A stretch of DNA of 64,000 nucleotides, taken from positions 9,362,001-9,426,000 of the forward strand of contig NC_065877.1 in the NCBI RefSeq assembly GCF_933775445.1. Direction: 5' to 3'. This DNA is from Argentina anserina. Lineage: Eukaryota > Streptophyta > Magnoliopsida > Rosales > Rosaceae. The position numbers and the translations under genes were made by a program. This document shows positions 10,321 through 21,270 of the stretch, one piece after another. Position 1 is the stretch's first letter, and each line of letters starts with the position of its first letter. The notes under the pieces were generated by a model that searched no databases, was not told the DNA's origin, and saw only the letters and a list, made by a program, of their open reading frames with translations.

Positions 10321-13300
10321 ATAGATCCTATATGATCATCTACTAAATATATCTATCGTTATTACAAATAATCATAAGCATGCTCAGCTTCTCTTTCACG
10401 GCAATGTCTTCTTCCTAACCATCTTTCTTCAAAATAAACTAATACTTTCTTAACATTTTTTAAGAATCTCATACATTCCAAGACTTAGACCATGTATGAG
10501 CATCTACTCAATTATTTCATCAAACACCTTCTGCATATGGTCACAAAGCCTCATGTTCACATGAATCATGACACATTTGCTTGAACATTATAACCCTCAA
10601 GTGAATTAGCATGTTGCATAACAAAACAAAGACAAAAACTGCAAAAAGAAAATAAAATCAAATACAAAAATTGATCACTAATCCAAAATTCTATTATATC
10701 ATTATTGATGCACAATTGAGCATGGTCAATCATATTTAGTTAAAATATTAGTCCATTCTACAACATGTATGATTGAGTTATTTTCATAATAGCATCTCAT
10801 ACATTTATAGACTGAAATTTTTCATGAGAGCATTTTTTTCCTAACCTTCTTTCTTCAAAATGAACTAATGTTTTTGTATATATTCATGCTAACAAAGGAA
10901 CAAATAGTAGGAATCAGCTGTTTTATATGAACAACTTCTTTTTAGGTAAGGCCTATAAGCAGTTATAATCACAGGAGATTTTAAATATTACATACACAAC
11001 TTGACAACAAATTAGCTTCTTGCATCAAACACGTTATGTGCAATATCAATTCACTATGTTCATTCTAAAAACTAGCTTTCAAAATTAGTGTTTACTATCT
11101 ATGATATAATTAAACTAATGCTTTTATATAATACTAAGAGTCGATGGTCTTATTTGAACAAACATTATATGGTATAATTCAATGGTCTTTCCCATTGAGT
11201 CATCCTATCGAACACATTATATGTAGTATCAATTCACTGTGTTCATTCTTCAAACTGACTTTGCAGGTCAACATCTACTATTACTCTTAATTCATCGTGT
11301 TGCCAATTATCATACTATACATATCAATCACATATATTTACTTTCCTAACCTTTAAAAATGTCTTTGGTCTATATTTTCTTTATAACCTTCTTTCTTCAA
11401 AATGAATTGACAGTTTTTTTTTGCTTTTTTGAAAGGTTTCATACATTCCACAACTCGGCTGATGTGTGAGAGATCTAAATTATGACTTGCTGTTTTTCCA
11501 GAATGATCGCAGTAGAGTGGCTTCCCGCCTCTTTTTTTCTGAAGCTCTCTTTTTCACTTTCTCAGCTCTGTGGAGCTTTCTTTTGTTTCTGAAGCTCTCT
11601 TTTTCACCATCTCCGCCTCTCACTTTTTGATGGGTTTTTCTCTGAATTAAGCTTCTTCCCATTTTCATCTACAACTATTACCCTTGGGAACACCCAGTCA
11701 ATTTGATCCTTTTGGATTTCAGGTGAGTTGAGTTGCGCAACCGTCCTTTTCTCCCGCTATGTCTCTCCGAGTTAGGGGTGGGTTTTTTATTTGAATTGAA
11801 TGTTTGAACTTTTGTTATTGTGAATAGGCAGAAACTTGACGCTTCATTGTGTTATTGCCATACACCTTAAGTTGAAAGTATTCTGCATTAAAGGAAGATA
11901 CAGCCATCTTTCTATCTCTAAGGTGTGTTGCTCACCTTTTGCTTTGTGATTTTTTTTAGGTTCTAATTAAAGAGAGTTGTCTAAGCTCTATTGTTCTATT
12001 GCTACTCCTTCCCCCACCAAACTCCTGCAAGGAGGCCATGTGAGTGAAGCCGACTTTAGTTGGTGATTCTCAATTAACAATCAGAAAAGTTGAACCTTTC
12101 AGAATACACATTGTAACTTTTCTGATTGTACGAATTGTAATGGTTAACATGATAGTCATATATCTCTTTCGAGTTATCGATAGTTTCTCCGAGAATGAGA
12201 TAAAGTAAGAATGAATTCAACTCAATGATTGATCATATATTTCTCAAATTGAACATAATCGTAAATATGATAACCAGATTGATAATTGACTTCATGTGAT
12301 TCGTTTGACGTCTCACAGTGTTCTGTGCCTAAATTGATAGAATCAAAACTTAAGACAACTGAGTAACAACTAATGGAATACTTTGATCATTAATGACTCA
12401 TCTTGTCCTCCTCCTGCACATATTCCGTTGTTGCTCACTATAACTACTTGCCTTAGATCCATGACCTCATCTTGGGTAGTGTGATTAAAATTACTTTCAC
12501 AAGTAAACTGCTCAAATCCTCCAACTGAAATTACTCGATAGCTCACTCTTCATATGGATATCCTCTTATGGCCTTCATATGACTATTATGTGACCCTTTA
12601 TTTTGGATTCCCTCAAGGTCAAAGAGAGCACTTGTCACTGATATGACTTGACTCTTAAGAGTTAAGACTTGAACATTCGTTCCTCATCTGGATATATTTT
12701 ACGAAAAATAAAAAATTAGCCGATTGAATGACTACTCTTCTAGTTTTATTTTTGATATCTTTCGAGTCTCGAGGTGATTACTCAATCAAAAACTCATCTC
12801 CGGAAGTCCGAGAGATCCTTAAGTTGAGATAAAAAAATTAAGTAAAAAATTTCAAATATTTGTTTAAAATATCGAAGATATATCGGATATATCTTAAATA
12901 TCAGAGATATTTTATTTTTTCAGAAAAATATTGCAGAGACGTGAAAAAATAAGATATTTACTCTTAAAATATGTCTTTTAAAAAAATAGAAATATCGAAA
13001 ATATCAAAAATATCGGAGAAATTTTGAACATTGAGAGCGAGTAGTATGTAGTAGCAGCAGTTGCTTGATGCATGCATAGATGTTGATAGTGACGAGAGAG
13101 AGGAAATGAGGAGGCAGTGGTTGTGAACATTATATTGTCAGGACGTAATCAATTATCAATGGTGCTTGCTTGCTAAAGCATCACCATTTCGGAATGATCT
13201 CTGCAGAACTCTATCTGTCCACCTAGTGCTCTCAGAATCTAGTCCTTCTTCTGTTATATATTCAGGGTTCCTATGTTCAGTCCATACTTTGTTCGTCGAC

Positions 13301-13383
13301 ACTCGTCAGATTTTGTATCCATGTATGTGATTCGAGATCATGTTCATATTTTGACCCCTAGTGACAAGGTAGAAGTGTATAAC
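10321..13383. other. Non-coding spacer with diverged repeats
   Basis: I recognise no gene. The stretch holds further copies of the 10.1-kb repeat core, a pyrimidine-rich block where CTGAAGCTCTCTTTTTCAC occurs twice (about 11,539 and 11,588), a 16-bp hairpin (12,076-12,130) and a run of ATATCGAAAATATC-like units (about 12,870-13,020). Part of 11,500-12,000 looks like a 5' UTR with an intron, but no coding exon follows. Confidence 0.5.
12076..12130. repeat. 16-bp perfect inverted repeat (hairpin)
   Basis: TACAATCAGAAAAGTT (12,076-12,091) pairs with its exact reverse complement at 12,115-12,130 across a 23-nt loop. There is no poly-T tail and no adjacent gene, so this is not called a terminator. 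Confidence 0.7.
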
Positions 13384-16071
13384 TGTAATGAATTGATTTT
13401 TCGGGATCAATTTATTTGAATTGGTAGAAATTTATAAACTTTGTACGATTAATAAACCGCAATGTTTCGCATCGCGACATTATAAATCGAAAATGGAACC
13501 ATTATCAGAAGCTCTAATTAGGAAAACGTTACGTTTCCGCGACGCGAAAATCGACTTTTACTCCGTCGCTCATTTCCGGAATCTTCCTTCACGGAATTTG
13601 TAGAGCTCGTCGATACAAGTTTGTGGATGCGTCACGCGTCCGAATCGGATGTCGTACGTGAAAGTTATTAACGACGGAAGTTAGTTTCCGATTTGGAAAA
13701 AGGTATAAAAAGGAAAATTGAGGGATTAGGGTTTCCATTTTCGAAAATCCCTCACCCCCGCCTCCTTCTCCTTCTCTCTCTTCTCTCTCCCTCTCTCCCT
13801 CTCTCCCCAATCTCTCCCTCCCTCAGAAAATCTCGTCGTCGATCTCCCATCTCCGGACATTCGTGTCCCTCACCGCCGGTCCTAGAAGCTTCGCACGGCC
13901 CTCTGCAATCAACCCCAAGCTCGACACGTCCCCATTCACCGCCGGGAAGCCGCGCGACCAACCGAGCCTCCTGTCGCCGCTCGAACTCCGCCTTCGGCGA
14001 CGCCCGTGCTCGAGGCTAGCTCGTCTCCACCTCTCCTCACCTCTGGAGCCATGTACGACAAGATTGGTACCTCGATTCGCCACTCGCCCCTCGCCTCTGC
14101 TCAATTTGATTCCGCCGGCCTCTCAAGAGTCTCCGGCGACAAATCCGACAGTTTCGAGATCCAATCAAGGTGAGGGTTAGCTTTATAGAGTGATTATGGT
14201 TGTTTGTCATGGATTTGGGTTGTTTTGGGAGAAAATCGGAGGAGGTGGAGGTGGAGGGAGTACTGCCGCCTTAGGCGGCGCGTGAGGGCAGGTGAGGTGG
14301 TCAAGAGGCGGTCTAAGGCCGTAGGAGGGTAGAGGGGGAAGAAATGAGAGGATTTGGGCGGCGGTGGGCAAGCCATGCGCGCCGGGTCAAGCGGTACGTG
14401 GGCCCCACGCGCTGCCACTGTGAGTGGCGTGTGAGCGCCACGCACGGCTGCCGGAGGTGGCGCATGTACCCCAAGCGCCGCCACGTGCGACGGCGCGTGA
14501 GCAGTAGTTTTCAACAGTAATTTTTGTAAAAAATATTTTTTTACGAACGTTAGATGTAAAAAGTAATTTACGTACAGTTAATGTAAATTTATTTTACGTA
14601 CGGTGAATGTAAAATTATTTTACATACAGTAATTGTAAAAATAATTTCTGAAGGATAAATCAGTAAATAATATTTACTGAGACAGTATTTATGATTGAAT
14701 AGTACATGGATGTACATGAATACATAAATAGTATTACTTGTATAGAAATACGTAAATAGTATGTACTTATACATGAATATGTAATTGATATGTATTTGTA
14801 CATTAATACGTGAATAGTAATTACGTGAACATTAATTTCGTAAAAACCAGAAATTGCTGAACAGTAAATCATTTTTATTGTTTCGGCATTTAAGGTTTTT
14901 ACGTAACGCTTCTAAATTCACTTCTTATCTATTCTAGGTGATCGACACAACAAGTAAACGATTCATTTGCGGAATCGTGGAATTTACACTCAAGATTATA
15001 AGGTGAGTAAAATCTCACAATGACGAATCTACCCTTACGAAGATTCATGAATACGCTAAATTTAAAAGAATGAACTATGATATGTATATGATATAGTGGA
15101 TTGTGTATGTGTATAATTGGTAACATAGGTACATATATATGCTTTGCTATATTATATATTGTCGTAATTTCCGTTGCGAATAAGTTCATTATAGGGTTGA
15201 GGTTTATTTATTGAGCATGTCGATTTATTTGTACAATATCATGAGATAATTATTTCTACGTGGTTTTAACGTGAGTGATGTTAAAACCTTTTTTGTGGTC
15301 TGTGGACCTGTCTTCGGACGTGTTGGCATATCAGAACCTAGCCTTGGGCGGACAACAGTTACAATTCAGTTAGAGCTCTAGTCTGTCTGCCGGGTACTAA
15401 CATGAGGGGTAACAGTGGTGTACCAGCGCTTATGTATACCTATATTTTTTTGGATATTGGGTGGCGAGAGGTTGCCTAATGTCAGGCAGCGTACTAACAT
15501 GAGGGGTAACAGAGGTGTAGCAGCGTTCATGAGTACTCGTATTATAAATGCATTTGGGTAAACAGAGGGGTTATCCGATTTCTCATGAGTATATATATTT
15601 TCAGTTAATATTTGACAACCAAATGGGACGTCCAATGACTTATGAGTGCATTTATGATTGATGTTTTATGTATGTTCGTATATATGTTTATGCGAGTTAT
15701 ATTGTTGTTTTACTCATACGAGCTGCAAAACTTACCAGATTTATGTTTACAATCCCGGTGCACTATTCGATGGTGTAGCGGATAATTCCGCATGTGTGGA
15801 TTAGCGGAATTGACGGACAACACTAAAGACGTTGAAGTTGTTTTATTTTATCTTGTGGTGAGGATTGAGAGAATTTTTACATTTCCATTTGATATAATGC
15901 ATGAATTATAAATTTGGTTTGTAATAATCAATTTAACTGAGTTATACTATGAACTTAGTAATGATCCGCTGTGACTTTAATATGATTTCGATTTATTGAG
16001 ATTGTTTTAGAGTTTTTCATGGCTTCAAAATTTGAGTTTCATACTTGAAATTTAGGGGTCGTGACAAGAAC
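13379..16071 (+). mobile_element. Solo LTR, family A copy 1 (2683 bp)
   Basis: The element spans 13,384-16,066. It starts TGTAATGAATT and ends GGGGTCGTGACA, giving TG...CA ends. The flanks are ATAAC (13,379-13,383) and AGAAC (16,067-16,071), a target duplication with one mismatch. It aligns along its length with the solo LTR at 32,786-35,671: a shared upstream block (AAAACGTTACGTTTCCG), a TATA box, GATTAGGGTTTCCAT, a GC-rich region around 14,270-14,500, repeated TTTACGTACGGTAAATG-like units and the terminal GGGGTCGT. No internal gag-pol domain is present, as expected after LTR-LTR recombination. The ORFs at 13.7-14.5 kb follow low-complexity CT- and GC-rich sequence and are not credible proteins. 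The autonomous parent is unknown; it need not be the gypsy element at 45.6-60.4 kb, whose LTRs differ. Confidence 0.85.
13704..13710 (+). promoter_or_regulatory. LTR TATA box (family A copy 1)
   Basis: TATAAAA lies at the place where copy 2 has TATAAAT (33,104-33,110), after a conserved TTAGTTTCCGATTTGGAAA. Conservation between two diverged copies supports it as the U3 promoter of this LTR. Confidence 0.65.
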
Positions 16072-16607
16072 CGTTCATGAACTGAAGAACTTGGAAAATG
16101 CGTGATCCTTTGATTTTTTTTATTTGGGAGAAGTGACCCTTTAATCGAAACTTATTAAGTACACGGGATATACACAACTCATCTATTCCATTGGATTTGA
16201 TATGTGCATAACTTAGTAAATTGTTGTGAGGTTGACGCGCGTCAGCCTTCTCAGAGAGGTGAGTCAAGGTGAGAACGGTTCAGGTTATCCCTAGATTCAA
16301 CTCACTAGATTCATTCTTATATGGGCTTCTTATGTTTTACTCCAAAGTACTAGCAACATTTAAGCTTGAAATTAACACTTCACTCTACTAATCAACACAA
16401 TATCAGCTCAATAAATAAAAACACAATCAAGCCACTGAAAAAGCAAATCTCGGATCTTTCCCCCCTACAGACACAAAATCAAAACCCACATTATATTGGC
16501 TAGCTCTGGCATATGCACATTATACACACTCATCAACCAGTCTTTAATATCTCGATTCAGATTGTCCTCAAAAATCACAAGTAATCCTAACAATTCGTAT
16601 CAAAAAC

Positions 16608-17290
16608 TCAGCATTTTACATACAGGAACAGACAATATACCTCCTTGCGAAACGGGTCGTCCATGAAGAACAACAAGGTGTTGCGGTTTTCGACACTGAT
16701 GTCACCGTTATAAGTGTTAATGGAGTGCAAACATGGCACAATCATATCCTTCACCAGCAAGCCTTGGTCCGGTTTGAGCTGGCCGAAATACAAACAAGCA
16801 AGACTGCATTTCTAACACTATCAAGCACTTTATACAGAGCATTAGGATCATAGGCCATGATCACATGGTCGCGTCTATTGTTCCTCTCCTGCACCTCCAG
16901 CCACTGCTACGCCACTTGGTTCTCCTCGTCGTTGTACACCGCTGGCTCCCCCGATCCGGTGGCCTGATGGTTCGTGTTGACGATCAAGCTCAGGGAGGAG
17001 AAAAACGGCACGAATAACATGTCCACGTCATCCGGATCCAAAACTCTAACCACCGGTGATCCGACCCAGTCAGATTCGACTTCAATAGGTACTTGAGCGA
17101 TGAGACGTCGTTAGACGGGGGCGTCCGCCTTGGGCGAGCGAGTACTACTTGATGATCATGTAGGTGAAGTGGGTGGGAGGTCGTAGAGGCAGACCTTGGT
17201 GGCGGCGGATGAGGAGGAGAAGGAGGAGGAGTGAAGATTGAGGTCGGCGTCGCCGGAGCTGGAGGAGAGAAGAGAGCTCTGTTTAGATTT
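16608..17290 (-). pseudogene. Exostosin/GT47 glycosyltransferase fragment
   Basis: Reading right to left, the translation contains KVCLYDLPP, then [51 protein letters not shown] and ENRNTLLFF. These occur in this order in plant exostosin-family (GT47, ARAD-like) Golgi glycosyltransferases of wall polysaccharides. A serine-rich low-complexity stretch precedes the first block. The frame is broken: a stop follows the YDLPP block, a TAG follows ENQVA, and the frame changes before FGQLKPDQG. The C-terminal half, with the nucleotide-sugar-binding region, is missing. The nearby solo LTR ends at 16,066, so the lost part may lie beyond it or be deleted. Confidence 0.75.
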
Positions 17291-17521
17291 ATGTTTCTAC
17301 CAAATTTCTACTCTTATTAGATTTGAAAATGTTCAAGGCGTTTGGTGAAGTAAACGACCGTAGAGATTTAAGGCACTAGCACACTGCGTGCAATGCAGCA
17401 CGTCGTAATTTTTTTTAGCAAAATTGCATGATTAACAACGTGCATTAAAAACACGTCGTAAGTGATGCTTTTTCACGGCGTGCATCAATGAACGCCGTAA
17501 ATTTTGCATCGTAAAATTAAA

Positions 17522-17534
17522 TTTTCTTGTAGTG
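17522..17534 (-). mobile_element. CACTA-type terminal motif
   Basis: TTTTCTTGTAGTG is the reverse complement of CACTACAAGAAAA, a terminus common in plant CACTA elements and their derivatives. To its left, 17,380-17,520 has repeated CACGTCGTAA/CACGCCGTAA-like subterminal motifs, as such ends often do. The opposite end was not found, so this is a truncated or very short element next to the caulimovirid edge. Confidence 0.5.
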
Positions 17535-17731
17535 ACACCAGATGATTACAACAGTAATATATACTTCACTCAAAACAAGTACACTCACACTCAAATTATA
17601 CTATACATTCACACTCTTTACTTTCAATATACTATAACACTCAATAGACTGACTCTCTTCATCTTTCTGAAAGGTGGTCAGAACTTCTATCTCAAGTTTT
17701 TTTGATGTCATCCTTCTGAAGGTTGAGCTCT

Positions 17732-17738
17732 TATATAT
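17732..17738 (-). promoter_or_regulatory. Caulimovirid-like promoter TATA box
   Basis: On the minus strand CCTATATATAAGAGCTC is followed by a leader that reads into the 3' edge of the fossil virus. A second AT box (CTATAAAATAGGG) lies about 75 bp upstream. The placement after the last viral gene region resembles a 35S-type promoter. A 24-bp palindrome sits about 100 bp upstream. Confidence 0.5.
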
Positions 17739-17831
17739 AGGTATCAGACTCCAACTAGAAATTAAATCTGATATAAATGAAGTGGCAGACATGGGAAATC
17801 CCTATTTTATAGCGTCAGCAGCCACTAGATT

Positions 17832-17855
17832 TTACTTTACTTTAAAGTAAAGTAA
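17832..17855. repeat. 24-bp perfect palindrome
   Basis: The 12-base arm TTACTTTACTTT is followed directly by its reverse complement with no spacer, centred on TTTAAA. It lies upstream of the viral-type TATA at 17,732. Confidence 0.9.
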
Positions 17856-17989
17856 GATGTTTTGTAGCATCTAAGCCATAGTCTTCTATCTCGGATTCAA
17901 GATCTGAATTATTAAGAAGAATCTTATGTTTTTCTTCTTTTTCTATATTTTCTAGTCATGTGGTAATGGCTAGAGTACAATCAATCTCT

Positions 17990-18984
17990 TTTCTATTCTT
18001 TGATGGGGGATGGTTATAACAGGTGACCGTATTTGTTCCCCACTTGCTAGAAGGCTTGAACTACGATCTCTCGAGACTATCTTTCTCATGCTGGCAATAG
18101 TCATTGCTTTTATCTATGGAATGCTTTGATTATGCTTTCTGTTGTTCTTTGTGACAAAAGATTTCTTTGCCAAATTCTGAATCAATCTGACATAATGATA
18201 TGAAGAAATGTAACATATTTCTCCCTTGATTACTGTCCATTCTAAGGGTGTGGACACGAATTTTAATCGCAAGATTCATCCATCTGGTCTAATGTGCTTG
18301 ATATTTCCATAAATTATCTCAGGAAACCCCTTTAAATCTTCATTTGATTTTGTCCAGAGGTTGTGAACAAAACCGTTTTCCACGAGCCATAACTTATGTT
18401 TCTGGGGATGTTCTGCTTGAACATCAACTAGGTATCTCCCATAATATGGGCTAGGAACTACTTATCTTCCTAGAATCCCCTAAAATATTATGAAAGTTAT
18501 ATCATTCATCTTCTCTTAAGGATAAAATATGAATCTTGCCACTTTTAGGATTCTCAAGGTACATTACTTTTGGAGCTTGAATTTCTTCGATAACAACCTG
18601 CTTATCTTTTGATGATATCCATACATTTCTTCTATTAATACTTCAAGAGCTTGAAGCATATGACACTCATTTTATCATTGAAAGCATATAACATATTGTC
18701 CACGATGATATTTTACTTGAATGATAATACCCTTTATGTTCTGAAAATTGGTCTATCAAAACCCTTTAAATACTAGTGAAAAATCCTATTTGTTCCTATA
18801 ACTTGACGAAACTTGATTTCCCTAAAAGGGGCTCTTCTGCTTTTGGCGAAACATCAGCCATAAACAGACTTGATATGCCTTTATTGTCTGCCGTTTGAGA
18901 TGGGCTAGCCAATCATTTACCCCAAGATTGATCAGTTGTGGTTGCATTACTAGGATGTAGCAAAAACTCACCTAAGAGTCTTTT
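17990..18984 (-). pseudogene. Caulimovirid 3' region, unassigned
   Basis: This stretch continues the minus-strand viral sequence past RNase H. Short open stretches alternate with stops in all three minus frames, and no motif allows a firm assignment. By position it could be the remains of a downstream viral ORF plus leader. I see nothing on the plus strand. Confidence 0.35.
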
Positions 18985-20087
18985 CATCTTTGGAAGTCAC
19001 AGACTGAGATTCTTCCTTCAATGTGGATTTATCATCTGAATGCTTGTCCCAGTTCTTTGTTGGCCTTGGCTTATTTTTCCTAGTTGGTTTACTTGATTTA
19101 GCATGTCCGTAGGTGTCACAACCCGAGACCGCTCCGTCGTAACAGGATATTGTCCGTTTTAGGCATAGCCCTCACGGTTTTGTTTCTGGGAGCTCACGAG
19201 CAACTTCTCAGTGGGTCACCCATCTTGGGATTGCCCTGGGCCAAGCATGCTTTACTTCAGAGTTCACATCCCCTCCGAAGCTGCTGAGCCCCCAAAAGGC
19301 CTCGTGTTAGATGGAGGTGGGTATGTACATATAAGACACATCACCCCATCTCCGTTAGCTGATGTGGGATATTAAACGTCACATCCCGAGACCACTCTGT
19401 CGTAACACGATATTGTCTACTTTGGGTATAGCCCTCACGATTTTGTTTTTCGGAGCTCATGAGCAACTTCCCAGTGGGTTACCTATCCTGGGATTGTCTT
19501 GGGCCAAACATGCTTAACTTCGGAGTTCTCATCCCCTCCGAAATCATTGAGCCCTCAAAATGCCTCGTATTAGATGGAGGTATGCATGTACATATAAGGC
19601 ACATCACCCTCTTTTTGTTGGTCGATGTGAGATATTACAATCCACCCCCCTTAGGAGTCTGACGTCCTCGTTGAGTGGTTCTGATACCAAATTGTCACAT
19701 CCCAGGACTCGCTCCGCCGTAACACGATATTGTCCGTTTTGGGCGTAGCCCTCACTATTTTTGGGAGCTCACGAGCAACTTCCCAATAAGTCACTCATCC
19801 TGGGATCGCCCTAGCCTGAGCAAGCTTAACTTTGGAGTTCTCATCCCCTCTGAAGCCATTGAGCCCCCAAAAAGCCTCGTGTTAGATGGAGGTGGACATG
19901 TACATATAAGCCACTGCACCCCCTCTTCGTTGGTCGATGTGTGATATTACAGTAGGAAACATCTTCAGAAGTCACCACTGAGATTCTTCCTTCAATGTGG
20001 ATATATCATCCGAATGTTGGTCACAGTTCTTTGTTGGCCTTAGCTTATCTTTCCCAGTTGGTTTACTTGATTCAGCAAGTCCGTAGG
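18985..20087 (-). repeat. 129-bp duplication split by the Cassandra element
   Basis: Copy A is 18,985-19,113 and copy B is 19,960-20,087. Both begin CATCTT and end GTCCGTAGG, sharing GAGATTCTTCCTTCAATGTGG and TTGGTTTACTTGATT with scattered differences. With the Cassandra insertion and one target repeat removed, the copies would abut. The duplication therefore predates or defines the insertion site. It lies in the C-terminal viral polymerase region. Confidence 0.85.
19109..19956 (-). mobile_element. Cassandra TRIM with three LTRs
   Basis: The element is 19,114-19,951 with perfect target duplications GTAGG (19,109-19,113 and 19,952-19,956). Three LTRs lie at 19,114-19,376, 19,377-19,639 and 19,693-19,951. 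On the minus strand each LTR carries a 5S rRNA-like internal promoter: AGAACTCCGAAGTTAAGC (A-box region) and GATGGGTGACCCACTGGGAA-like C-box sequence. This is the hallmark of Cassandra TRIMs, which are transcribed by RNA polymerase III. Between LTRs 2 and 3 a 53-bp internal region holds the primer-binding site TGGTATCAGAACC (initiator tRNA-Met type, just inside LTR 3) and a purine tract next to LTR 2. LTRs 1 and 2 abut with no internal region. It has no coding capacity. Confidence 0.93.
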
Positions 20088-20982
20088 AAACAATGTATTG
20101 ATAAACAGGTCCATCATGCAGAGGTCCAACTGTTTTGTCTCCGTTCTTGTATATTTCCCACAGAGTCTTCTCTGTATGTTCAAACTCTTCCTTAGGGTAT
20201 AGTCTCCTACTTCTGGGATTACGATTTTTTCGAACATCACCATTTCTCTAGTAAGAGCGTTCAACAAGTAGTTTTTATCTCCTGCAACCATTTCAACATC
20301 ATATTCATATTGAGTTAAAAAATCTGTCATCTAAGGACCCTTCCTCTATTAGCTGCATCAGTTAATTTGTAGTTTTTAAATTTTTTAATGGATTTAATAG
20401 ATAAAATATTTTCTTGTCTCGAGTGGAATAGTTTAATTCTGCTGGATTAAACTTTCCTGACATGAAATTACAAATTTTTTCACGACTTGTATCTGGGGCA
20501 ACAACTAAAACAATTCATGCCCATTAGTAATCATGTGGATCTATCTGCAACATGATCATATCTCCTTCTTCAGGTAATTGCAAGGGTGGAAGATTCTACG
20601 TTAGCTCTTTAATCTTCTTGACAGTATTGCTATCATATGTCGTGAAAGACCACTTCTTTTTAGAGCTTGTTTTGGGAGAGAGAAGAACAGTGAGGTGACT
20701 GACGTGAGAAATAAAGTCTATCACAAAATTAACAACTCTCAAGAATCTTTGTAAAGACTTAGTGTCTGGGATGTTGTCTGAAAACTGACTAATCTTCTTG
20801 ACAATAAGATTTAGGAGATGAATTCTCCATCTTTGACATGTATGCCAAGAAAATCAATTTCACCTTTGATAAGATGAATGTTCTTTGTCCAAGGATGATT
20901 CCTTTTTGTTAAGCTTGTAAATCTTCTCGTGGTTCTTTAGATGTTCATTCATAGTCATAGAAAAAACTAAAATGTCATCTAT
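20050..20982 (-). pseudogene. Caulimovirid reverse transcriptase end and RNase H
   Basis: Starting beside the Harbinger left end, the minus strand reads the YIDD catalytic box of a reverse transcriptase. The thumb region and RNase H follow, the latter ending in a tether-like NALTREM (about 20,245). Several stops interrupt it; the longest open part is 20,040-20,330. It is the C-terminal half of a polymerase whose N-terminal half lies beyond the Harbinger element at 26,199-26,867. It is not functional. Confidence 0.7.
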
Positions 20983-21270
20983 ATAGGATGTGTTTGGTGC
21001 AGCTGGGCTTATTAGATAAGCTGACTTATACTTATTTCTGAAAATAAGTAGTTAATAAGTAAAGTAGCTGAGTTTTTGGTAAACTGGCTTTTATAAGTGA
21101 CTTTTAGTGGCAGAAGTAGTGGCAGAACGTTTGGTAAACACAAGATGACTTATGCTTTTAATTTTCAAATGACTAATTTGGACATTTAAGATCATTTCAA
21201 ATTGATTTAAAAAAATAATGTTTCATATGATTAATATTGGATAGATGTAACTACATAAATGTAAATATTT

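Noticed and set aside
13693..14514. Pro/Arg-rich ORFs on both strands
   Set aside because: They follow CT- and GC-rich low-complexity LTR sequence, differ in the second copy of the LTR and have no domain.
19114..19951. Apparent 5S rRNA gene copies on the minus strand
   Set aside because: The 5S similarity is limited to the internal promoter part and is repeated in each LTR of a Cassandra TRIM, so these are not rRNA genes.
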